A program made the position numbers and the translations under genes. Below, one piece after another: positions 14,611 to 21,657 of a stretch of 34,176 bases of DNA. Numbering within the stretch: the stretch's first letter is position 1; each line of letters opens with the position of its first letter. The notes under the pieces were generated by a model. The model did not search any database and was not told the origin of the DNA. It was given only the letters and a program-made list of their open reading frames with translations. Origin of the DNA: Jiangella anatolica (GTDB lineage Bacteria > Actinomycetota > Actinomycetes > Jiangellales > Jiangellaceae); the NCBI RefSeq assembly GCF_003236295.1, contig NZ_POTW01000075.1, positions 1-34,176 of the forward strand, given 5' to 3'.

Positions 14611-15717
14611 GTGGGCAGAGAGTCGCGCCGGGTTCGCGCTGGGCGCAACGGTACCGACGGCCTGGTGGTCGCGGTCACCGGCGCGTCCTCCGGTGTCGGC
14701 CGGCTGCTGGCCGCCCGGCTGGCGGCCAGCGACGACGTCGCCGAGGTCGTGGGACTGGACGACTCCCGCGGCGACGTCGACGGCGTCACCTGGCGCGTGA
14801 TGGATCTCACCGATCCCGCCATCGTCACGCGGCTGGCCGGGGTCGACGCCGTCGTGCACGCGGCCGTCGACATCGGCATCACCGACGATCCCGCGGTCCG
14901 CTCGCACCGCAACGTGCGCGGCACGCAGACGATCCTGACGGCGTCCGCGGCCGCCGGCGTGCGGCACGTCGCCGTCGTCACCAGCGCGATGGTCTACGGC
15001 GCGCAGCCGGACAACCCGGTCCCGTTGGACGAGGACGCCCCGCTGCGGGCCGAGCCGGACGGCTCGATCATCAGCGACCTGCTGGAGATCGAGGACCTCA
15101 GCGCGCGGGCGCCGCGGTCGCACCCGGGCATGTCGGTGACGGTGGTCCGACCGGCCGCGGTCGTAGGCCCCGGCGTCGACACCGTCCTGACCAGGCACTT
15201 CGAGGCGCCGCGGCTCCTGGTCGTGCGCGGCAGCGAGCCGGCCTGGCAGTTCTGCCACGTCGACGACCTCGCCTCCGCGCTGGAGTTCGTCGTCCTGCAC
15301 GACGTCGCCGGGCCGGTCGCCGTCGGCAGCGAGGGCCACCTCGACCAGGCCACCGTCGAGGAGCTGTCCGGCCGCAGCCGGATCGAGCTGCCGGCGTCGT
15401 TCGCGTTCGGCACCGCACAGCGGCTGCACCGCCTCGGCGTCACCCCGGCGCCGGCCAGCGAGCTGCACTACGTCACCCGGCCGTGGGTCATGGCGGCCGA
15501 GCGGTTGCGCAAGGCCGGCTGGCAGCCCGCGCACGACAACGCCGAGGCGCTGGCCGCGCTGATGGAGGAGGTCGGCGGACGGCACGCGCTCGCGTCGCGG
15601 CGCATCGGCAAGCGCGACGCGGCGACCGCGGCCACGATCGGCGCCGCCGGCGCGACCGTCGCGATCCTCGGCACCGCGGTCGTGATCCGCAAGGCACGCC
15701 GCCGGAAGCGGAGCTGA
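14611..15717 (+). CDS. NAD-dependent epimerase/SDR-like protein with C-terminal membrane anchor
   Basis: A 368-residue extended-SDR fold protein. TGASSGVG (23-30) is the NAD(P)-binding glycine motif, followed by the acidic GLDDSRGD at the end of beta-2, AVVHAAVDIG and VVTSAMVYG. The catalytic YxxxK cannot be found: after VYGAQPD the expected stretch reads GSIISDLLEIEDL. The last ~35 residues hold a hydrophobic helix (AATIGAAGATVAILGTAVVI) and a basic tail RKARRRKRS, a tail anchor with the body in the cytoplasm. It may bind a nucleotide without classical SDR chemistry. GTG at 14611 has GAAGGGG (14599-14605) upstream; an ATG at 14578 in frame is an alternative. moaE begins 2 bases after the stop. 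Confidence 0.82.
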   Translation: MGRESRRVRAGRNGTDGLVVAVTGASSGVGRLLAARLAASDDVAEVVGLDDSRGDVDGVTWRVMDLTDPAIVTRLAGVDAVVHAAVDIGITDDPAVRSHRNVRGTQTILTASAAAGVRHVAVVTSAMVYGAQPDNPVPLDEDAPLRAEPDGSIISDLLEIEDLSARAPRSHPGMSVTVVRPAAVVGPGVDTVLTRHFEAPRLLVVRGSEPAWQFCHVDDLASALEFVVLHDVAGPVAVGSEGHLDQATVEELSGRSRIELPASFAFGTAQRLHRLGVTPAPASELHYVTRPWVMAAERLRKAGWQPAHDNAEALAALMEEVGGRHALASRRIGKRDAATAATIGAAGATVAILGTAVVIRKARRRKRS

Positions 15718-15719
15718 CC

Positions 15720-16142
15720 ATGGACGTCATCAGGCTGCTGGACGTGCGGCACGAGCCGCTCTCCGTCGACGAGGTGCTGACCGCGGTGACCGACCGCGGC
15801 GCCGGCGGGACCGTCGTCTTCGTCGGCACCGTCCGCGAGGCCGACGGTGGCCGCGGCGTCACCAGTCTCGACTACGAGGCGCACCCGACGGTGTCCGAGG
15901 TGCTGCGGTCGGTCGCGGAGAAGGTCGCCGCCGGCACGCCGCTGCGCGCGCTGGCCGCCGTCCACCGCGTCGGCCACCTCGAGATCGGCGACGTCGCCGT
16001 CGTCGTCGCGGCGGCCGCCGACCATCGGCAGGAGGCGTTCGCCGCCTGCCGTCAGCTCATCGACGACCTCAAGCGCGAGGTCCCGATCTGGAAGCACCAG
16101 CGCTTCGACGACGGCGGCGAGGAGTGGGTCGGCTCGCCCTGA
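15720..16142 (+). CDS. moaE: Molybdopterin synthase catalytic subunit
   Basis: A 140-residue MoaE. It inserts sulfur carried by MoaD into precursor Z (cPMP) to make molybdopterin. Visible: FVGTVRE (34-40), LDYEAHP (50-56), HRVGHLEIGDVAVVVA (82-97) and the catalytic Lys pair K118/K125 in KREVPIWKHQRF, matching Lys119/Lys126 of E. coli MoaE. No moaD or other cofactor gene is in the window, so the partner is encoded elsewhere. Spacing of 2 bases after the SDR-like gene implies one transcript and coupled translation. Confidence 0.93.
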   Translation: MDVIRLLDVRHEPLSVDEVLTAVTDRGAGGTVVFVGTVREADGGRGVTSLDYEAHPTVSEVLRSVAEKVAAGTPLRALAAVHRVGHLEIGDVAVVVAAAADHRQEAFAACRQLIDDLKREVPIWKHQRFDDGGEEWVGSP

Positions 16143-16207
16143 CGGCCGCACCGACCCGTACGCTTGGTGAAGACCGTTCCCGTTCACCGTGAGGACCGCC
16201 GACACCG

Positions 16208-17257
16208 ATGACCCGCCGATCCGCGACGCTGGCCGTCGCCGGTGCCCTGATCGTCGCGCTCGTCGCGGTGGCGTCCATGCTGAACCTGCCCTACGTGGTC
16301 TACTCGCCCGGGCCGGTGGAGGACACGCTGGGGGAGTGGAACGGCCAGCAGGTCATCCAGATCGAGGGCGCCGAGACCTACCCCACCGAGGGCGTGCTCG
16401 ACCTCACCACCGTCGGGGTGACCTCCGCCGACGCCGACCTGGACCTGCTGACGGCGCTGCGGGCGTGGATCGACCCGGACCGCGCCGTCATCCCGCGTGA
16501 GCTCGTGTACCCGGAGGGCACGACGGCGGAGCAGTCGCGGCAGCAGAACGCCGCGATGCTGGCCAGCTCGCAGCAGAACGCCGAGGTCGCCGCGTTGCGC
16601 AAGCTCGGCTACGACGTGCCGCAACGGGTGGTCGTCGACGCGGTCGTCGCCGACGCGCCCGCCGATGGCGTCCTGGAACCGGGCGACGTCGTCATCTCGG
16701 TCGACGGGTCGCTGGTCGACGCGCCCGAGGACGTGGTCGAGGCCGTCACCGCGCACGAGCCCGGCGAGTCCGTCACCTTCGTCGTCGACCGCGAGGGGCA
16801 GCAGCTCAGCGAGGACATCACCACGATCGCCGCCGAGGACGACGGCCGGGCGCTGGTCGGGTTCAGCCCCGTCCTCGGGTTCGACCTGCCGGTCGACATC
16901 GCCATCGGCATCGACGAGCGCATCGGCGGCCCCAGCGCCGGCATGATCTTCGCCGTCGCGATCTACGACACGCTGACGCCGGGCGCGCTGCTCGACGGCG
17001 TCCACGTCGCCGGCACCGGTGAGATCAGCCCCGACGGCGACGTCGGCCCGATCGGCGGCATCCAGCAGAAGATCGCCGCCGCCAACCACGACGGCGCGGC
17101 GCTGTTCCTCGCCCCGGCCAGCAACTGCGACGAGGCGGTCGGCGGCAACAACGGCGACATGCAGGTCGTGCCGATCGAGACCCTGGACGACGCGGTCAGC
17201 ACCATCGAGGCGTTCGTCGCCGGCGACACCGACGAGCTGCCGGCCTGCCCGGCCTGA
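16208..17257 (+). CDS. PDZ domain plus Lon-like (S16) serine protease, membrane anchored
   Basis: A 349-residue YlbL-type protein. An N-terminal signal anchor (residues ~6-26) places the rest outside the membrane. A PDZ domain lies at ~143-205 (DGVLEPGDVVISVDG). The Lon-type domain has Ser243 in GGPSAGM and Lys288 in GPIGGIQQK, the Ser-Lys dyad, with GTGEISPDGDVGPIGG between. There is no ATPase domain, so it is an ATP-independent extracytoplasmic protease whose substrate is unknown. The gene pairs with the UPF0182 gene nearby, as in mycobacteria. GAGGA precedes the ATG. Stop to stop distance to the convergent PPA1309 gene is 10 bases. Confidence 0.9.
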   Translation: MTRRSATLAVAGALIVALVAVASMLNLPYVVYSPGPVEDTLGEWNGQQVIQIEGAETYPTEGVLDLTTVGVTSADADLDLLTALRAWIDPDRAVIPRELVYPEGTTAEQSRQQNAAMLASSQQNAEVAALRKLGYDVPQRVVVDAVVADAPADGVLEPGDVVISVDGSLVDAPEDVVEAVTAHEPGESVTFVVDREGQQLSEDITTIAAEDDGRALVGFSPVLGFDLPVDIAIGIDERIGGPSAGMIFAVAIYDTLTPGALLDGVHVAGTGEISPDGDVGPIGGIQQKIAAANHDGAALFLAPASNCDEAVGGNNGDMQVVPIETLDDAVSTIEAFVAGDTDELPACPA

Positions 17258-17267
17258 CGCAAGCGGC

Positions 17268-17792
17268 TCAGGCGAACGTCTCGGCCAGGGCGTTGCCCAG
17301 CTCGGGCGACAGCTCGGCGCCGCGGATGAGCTCGTCGTCCGCCTCGTGCCCGCGGATCCGCAGCACCGACGCGCGGCTGCCGTCGCGCATGACGCCCACG
17401 ACAACCCGGACGTCGGAGCGGTCCGGGTGCTCCTGAGCCCAGCGCGTCGCCGCGCCGTCCTCGTCGGGCATCTGCTCCTCCGCGCCGGGCGGCAGCACGA
17501 TCCGCTCCAGCACCAGCGCGCAACCGGTCACCGTGTCCGGCCAGGCGATCTCCAGCAGCAGGTCCTCGATCGGCCGGCCGGAGACGTCCTGCTCGATGGG
17601 GGTGAGCGAGTCGGCGGGCGCGTCCTCGTCGATGCCGATGCGCGCGGCGAGGTCCGGCTCGCGCGACAGCAGGTCGGCGGTCGGGGCCAGGGCGTACAGC
17701 CGGGCCGGCTGGTCCCACCCGTCCTCGCGGACGTGCTGCTCGATCTCCGCGATGGCGCGCACCAGGGCGCTCGGCTGGTCGTTGCCGCTCAT
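17268..17792 (-). CDS. PPA1309-family protein of unknown function
   Basis: A 174-residue soluble protein that matches the conserved actinobacterial PPA1309 family: ALVRAIAEIEQHV near the start, RLYALAPTADLL, LTPIEQD, LLEIAWPDTVTGCALVLERIVLPP, and VRVVVGVMRDG near the end. No catalytic motif is evident and the role is unknown. The family usually sits beside the PDZ/Lon-like and UPF0182 genes, as here. ATG at 17792 was preferred over an upstream in-frame ATG because the homologous part begins with the helix SALVRAIAEIE. It diverges from the UPF0182 gene across 117 bases. Confidence 0.85.
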   Translation of the reverse strand: MSGNDQPSALVRAIAEIEQHVREDGWDQPARLYALAPTADLLSREPDLAARIGIDEDAPADSLTPIEQDVSGRPIEDLLLEIAWPDTVTGCALVLERIVLPPGAEEQMPDEDGAATRWAQEHPDRSDVRVVVGVMRDGSRASVLRIRGHEADDELIRGAELSPELGNALAETFA

Positions 17793-17909
17793 GCCCGCAT
17801 CGTCGCACGGCCCGCGGCCGGCCACGAAAGCCGGTCACGATCGGGACACGGACAGCCTTGTTCGACCGCGGGTCGGAACCGCGCAGGCCGGTGAGATAGT
17901 TTTCCAGGG

Positions 17910-20858
17910 GTGAGCCAGGACATGCCCCGACCCGCCGGACCTTTCCGCGGCGCGCCACAACGACGTTCGCGCGCGCTGCTGCCCACGCTCATCGTGCTCG
18001 GCGTCCTCATCGCCGCCTACGTGCTCCTGGTGTCGTTCTGGACCGACCGGCTGTGGTATCAGTCGGTCGACTTCACCCAGGTGTTCACGACGCAGCTGGT
18101 CACGCGGATCGGGCTGTTCCTCGTCTTCGGCCTGCTGATGGCGGCGTCGGTCGTCGTCAACGGCATGGTCGCCTACCGGGTCCGGCCGCGGTACCGGCCG
18201 ATGAGCGTCGAGCAGCAGAGCCTGGACCGCTACCGCGACGCCATCGACCCGGTCCGGACGTGGGTGCTGACGGCGGCCGCGATCCTGCTCGGGATCATGG
18301 CCGGCGCGAGCGCGGGCGGGCATTGGCAGACGTTCCTGCTGTGGCGCAACGGTGGCGAGTTCGGCCAGACCGACGCCCAGTTCGGCGTCGACCTCGGCTT
18401 CTTCGCGTTCGACTACCCGTGGTGGCGCTACGTCGTCAGCTTCGGCTTCGCGGTGGTCGTGCTGGGCCTCGTCGTCGCCGCGATCACGCACTACATCTTC
18501 GGCGGCATCCGGCTGCAGACCGCCGGGCAGAAGGTCAGCCCGGCCACCACGGCGCACCTGTCCGTGCTGATCGGGCTGTTCGTCCTGCTCAAGGCCGTCG
18601 CCTACTGGCTGGACCGGTACGCGCTGGTCATGCAGGACAACGACCGCTTCACCGGCGCCTCGTACACCGACATCAACGCGGTGCTGCCGGCCAAGACCAT
18701 CCTGATCTTCGTCGCGTCGATCTGCGCGATCCTGTTCTTCGTCAACGTCTGGCAGCGCAGCTGGATGCTGCCGGGCATCGGGCTGGGGCTGCTGGTGCTG
18801 TCGGCCGTCCTGCTCGGCGGGCTGTGGCCGTTCCTCGTCCAGCAGTTCCAGGTGCGCCCGAGCGAGGCGAGCCGGGAGGCGCCGTACATCGAGCGCAACA
18901 TCGAGGCCACCCGCGACGCCTACGGCATCGAGAGCGTCGCGACCGAGGAGTACCGCGCCACGACCTCGGTCAGCGAGGGTCAGCTGGCCGAGGACTCCGC
19001 GACCATCCCCGGTATCCGGCTGATGGACCCCAGCGTCATCCCGCCGGCGTTCCAGCAGCTGCAGCAGGTCCGCGGCTTCTACACGTTCAGCGACCCGCTC
19101 GACGTCGACCGCTACACCGTCGCCGGTGACGACGGCGTGGTCGCGGAGCAGGACATGGTGGTCGCCGTCCGCGAGGTCGACGCCGACGGGATCCCGGCCG
19201 AGCAGCGCAACTGGATCAACGAGCACACCGTCTACACCCACGGCTTCGGCGTCGTCGCCGCGTACGGCAACACCCGCGAGTCCGACGGCTCGCCGAACTT
19301 CGCCGAGGAGGACATCCCGACGCAGGGCGTCCTCGGCGAGTACGAGCCGCGGGTCTACTTCGGCGAGAACTCGCCCAGCTACTCGATCGTCGGCGCGCCC
19401 GAGGGCACGGACGACGTCGAGTACGACATCCCCGAGGACCCCGATACCGGTCAGGAGCGGCGCAACACCTACAACGGCGACGGCGGCGTGCCGATCGGCT
19501 CGTTCTGGAACCGGCTGCTCTACGCCACCCGGTTCCAGGAGGCCAACTTCCTGCTGTCCGACCGCATCAACTCCGAGTCGCGGCTGCTCTACGACCGCAA
19601 CCCGCGCGAGCGGGTCGAGAAGGTCGCGCCCTGGCTGACGGTCGACGCGAACCCGTTCCCGGCAGTGGTCGACGGCCGGGTGGTCTGGATCCTCGACGGC
19701 TACACGACGCTGAACTCGCTGCCGTACAGCCAGCGGGTGTCACTGAGCGAGGCCACCAGCGACTCGCGCACGGCCCGGCCGGCGCTGGCCGCGCAGCCCG
19801 ACGACTTCATCAACTACGTCCGCAACTCCGTGAAGGCCACCGTCGACGCCTACGACGGCACCGTCACGCTGTACGCCTGGGACGAGGACGACCCGGTCCT
19901 GCAGGCGTGGATGAACGCGTTCCCCGACACCGTGCAGCCGCGCTCGGACATCCCGACGCCGCTGATGGACCACCTGCGCTACCCCGAGGACCTGTTCAAG
20001 CTGCAGCGCAACATGCTCGAGCAGTACCACGTGACCGACCCCTCGACGTTCTACGGCGGCCAGGACCGCTGGGTGGTCCCGGCCGACCCGTCGTCCAACG
20101 TCGACGTCAAGCAGCCGCCGTACTACCAGACCATCCAGCTGCCCGGCGCCGACGCACCGATGTACTCGCTGACCACGACGTACACGCCGCGAGGACGGCC
20201 GAACCTGGCCGCGTTCATGGCGGTCAACGCCGACGCGCGCAGTGAGGACTACGGCCAGCTGCAGATCCTGAGACTGCCCAGCAACACGCAGATCGACGGT
20301 CCCGGCCAGGTCGCCAACGACTTCGAGTCCAACGCCGACGTCGCGCAGGAGCTGACGCTGCTGAGATCCGGCGACGCCGAGACCCAGCTGGGCAACCTGC
20401 TGACGCTGCCCGTCGGCGGCGGTCTGCTGTACGTCCAGCCGGTCTACGTCGCGCGGGCCACCGGAGAGGCCGCGTACCCGCTGCTGCGCCGGGTGCTGGT
20501 CCAGTTCGGCGACAGCATCGGCTTCGACGACACGCTGCAGGGCGCGCTGGACCAGATCTTCCAGGGCGACGCCGGCGCGGGCACCGAGGAGCCGCCGGTC
20601 ACCGAGGAGCCGCCCACCGACGAGGAGACGCCGCCCAGCGAGGAGCCGTCGGAGGAGCCGTCCGAGTCGCCCACCCAGCCGGCCGACCTGGAGGCGGCGC
20701 TGGCCGACATCCAGGCCGCCTGGGCGGAGGCGCGCGCCGCACAGAACTCCGGCGACTTCGCCGCCTACGGCGAGGCGCTGGAGCGGCTGGACGCGGCGAT
20801 CGAGCGGGCCGAGGCGCTCACCGGCGGCGAGGGTGCGGGCGGCACGCCGGCGCCGTAG
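17910..20858 (+). CDS. UPF0182 family large integral membrane protein
   Basis: A 982-residue protein. The first ~320 residues contain seven hydrophobic segments (starting LLPTLIVLGVLIAAYVLLV), with FWTDRLWYQSVDFTQVF after the first, a UPF0182 signature. A large domain follows, with conserved strings such as QQLQQVRGFYTFSDPLDVDRY and YYQTIQLPGADAPMYSLTTT, expected outside the membrane. It ends with an acidic Pro/Glu/Ser/Thr stretch (EEPPVTEEPPTDEETPP) and a helical tail (QAAWAEARAAQNSGDFAAYGEALERLDAAIERAEAL) typical of the family. Function unknown. GTG at 17910 follows a short CCAGGGG; no clear promoter is seen in the 117-base divergent gap, apart from a GATAGT -10-like site. Confidence 0.92.
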   Translation: MSQDMPRPAGPFRGAPQRRSRALLPTLIVLGVLIAAYVLLVSFWTDRLWYQSVDFTQVFTTQLVTRIGLFLVFGLLMAASVVVNGMVAYRVRPRYRPMSVEQQSLDRYRDAIDPVRTWVLTAAAILLGIMAGASAGGHWQTFLLWRNGGEFGQTDAQFGVDLGFFAFDYPWWRYVVSFGFAVVVLGLVVAAITHYIFGGIRLQTAGQKVSPATTAHLSVLIGLFVLLKAVAYWLDRYALVMQDNDRFTGASYTDINAVLPAKTILIFVASICAILFFVNVWQRSWMLPGIGLGLLVLSAVLLGGLWPFLVQQFQVRPSEASREAPYIERNIEATRDAYGIESVATEEYRATTSVSEGQLAEDSATIPGIRLMDPSVIPPAFQQLQQVRGFYTFSDPLDVDRYTVAGDDGVVAEQDMVVAVREVDADGIPAEQRNWINEHTVYTHGFGVVAAYGNTRESDGSPNFAEEDIPTQGVLGEYEPRVYFGENSPSYSIVGAPEGTDDVEYDIPEDPDTGQERRNTYNGDGGVPIGSFWNRLLYATRFQEANFLLSDRINSESRLLYDRNPRERVEKVAPWLTVDANPFPAVVDGRVVWILDGYTTLNSLPYSQRVSLSEATSDSRTARPALAAQPDDFINYVRNSVKATVDAYDGTVTLYAWDEDDPVLQAWMNAFPDTVQPRSDIPTPLMDHLRYPEDLFKLQRNMLEQYHVTDPSTFYGGQDRWVVPADPSSNVDVKQPPYYQTIQLPGADAPMYSLTTTYTPRGRPNLAAFMAVNADARSEDYGQLQILRLPSNTQIDGPGQVANDFESNADVAQELTLLRSGDAETQLGNLLTLPVGGGLLYVQPVYVARATGEAAYPLLRRVLVQFGDSIGFDDTLQGALDQIFQGDAGAGTEEPPVTEEPPTDEETPPSEEPSEEPSESPTQPADLEAALADIQAAWAEARAAQNSGDFAAYGEALERLDAAIERAEALTGGEGAGGTPAP

Positions 20859-20875
20859 CCGTTTCGTTCGCCGGC

Positions 20876-20908
20876 GGAGCCGTCACCCGAGGTCAGGGTG
20901 GCGGCTCC
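20876..20908. terminator. Bidirectional hairpin between convergent genes
   Basis: A 13-bp stem (20876-20888 with 20896-20908, one G-T wobble) with a 7-base loop lies 17 bases after the UPF0182 stop and 16 before the GNAT stop. No T-run on either side; it is well placed to end both transcripts. Confidence 0.6.
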
Positions 20909-20924
20909 GTCCGCGTTCACGGGG

Positions 20925-21419
20925 TCAGACGGCGCGCTGGTAGGCGATCAGCAGGAAGTCCGGGATCGGGTAGTGGTCGCGCTCCGGGGTCCGGACGAAC
21001 CCGAGCCGCTCGTACAGCCGGTGCGCGGTGTGCATCCGCGGCAGCGACGACAGCACCATGGTGTGGTCGCCGTGCTCGCGGGCGAGGTCGAGGCAGGCCT
21101 GCACCAGCGCCGCGCCGACGCCGCGGCCACGGGCCGCCGGGTCGACCGCGAGCATCCGGAACTCCGCCTCGCCCGGCCGCGCGATCTCGACGTACGGGCT
21201 CGGCGGCCGGCAGAACGTCACCGCGCCGAGCACCGTCTCGTCCTCGTCGACCGCCACCAGCAGCGTCGCCTCCGCCGCCCGATGCGCGACGTCGGAGAGC
21301 TCCTCGGCATACTCCTCGTCGCCGTCGAGGAAGCCGTCGCGGTCGTACGCCGCCACCGTGATCGCGGCGACCGAGGCGTGGTCCGCCGGACGCGCGAGGC
21401 GCACCTGGATGTCCGTCAT
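20925..21419 (-). CDS. GNAT family N-acetyltransferase
   Basis: A 164-residue acetyltransferase. The acetyl-CoA loop is AVDPAARGRGVGAALV (Q/RxxGxG/A type), preceded by the beta-4 strand AEFRMLAVDP and followed by LYERLGFVRTPERD, a common GNAT ending. The acceptor substrate is unknown. The ATG at 21419 is the natural start (MTDIQVRLARPADH); the open frame further upstream overlaps the tRNA antisense. The gap to the tRNA (82 bases) carries the tRNA promoter. Confidence 0.9.
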   Translation of the reverse strand: MTDIQVRLARPADHASVAAITVAAYDRDGFLDGDEEYAEELSDVAHRAAEATLLVAVDEDETVLGAVTFCRPPSPYVEIARPGEAEFRMLAVDPAARGRGVGAALVQACLDLAREHGDHTMVLSSLPRMHTAHRLYERLGFVRTPERDHYPIPDFLLIAYQRAV

Positions 21420-21459
21420 GTCGCATATTCTGACGCCCGTCACCGACACCGGTCCCGAT

Positions 21460-21489
21460 TTGGCGCACCGGGGGCCGATCGCGTAAGCT
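21460..21489 (+). promoter_or_regulatory. Promoter of the initiator tRNA gene
   Basis: TTGGCG (21460-21465) and TAAGCT (21484-21489) are 18 bases apart and end 12 bases before the mature tRNA. The pair fits a primary-sigma promoter of actinobacterial type. Confidence 0.5.
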
Positions 21490-21501
21490 GAACACACGCG
21501 A

Positions 21502-21578
21502 CGCGGGGTGGAGCAGCTCGGTAGCTCGCTGGGCTCATAACCCAGAGGCCGCAGGTTCAAATCCTGCCCCCGCTACCA
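21502..21578 (+). tRNA. Initiator tRNA-fMet (CAU)
   Basis: A 77-base tRNA with encoded CCA. Acceptor CGCGGGG (21502-21508) pairs with CCCCGCT except at the first pair, C1-U72, which is unpaired: the initiator feature (C1-A72 in E. coli, C1-U72 in mycobacteria). The anticodon stem-loop is CTGGG-CTCATAA-CCCAG with three G-C pairs next to the loop, the second initiator hallmark. T-arm GCAGG-TTCAAAT-CCTGC is perfect. So this is the start tRNA rather than an elongator Met tRNA. Confidence 0.96.
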
Positions 21579-21596
21579 ATGTGGTAAATCAGGACG

Positions 21597-21630
21597 GCCG
21601 GATCTACGAAAATGTAGGTCCGGCTTTCTG
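21597..21630 (+). terminator. Intrinsic terminator of the tRNA gene
   Basis: GCCGGATCTAC (21597-21607) pairs with GTAGGTCCGGC (21614-21624), one wobble, loop GAAAAT; TTTCTGTTTCC follows. It ends 46 bases after the tRNA and marks the border to the catabolic island. Confidence 0.75.
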
Positions 21631-21657
21631 TTTCCTGGGTTGTGGGCCGTGCGGGCG

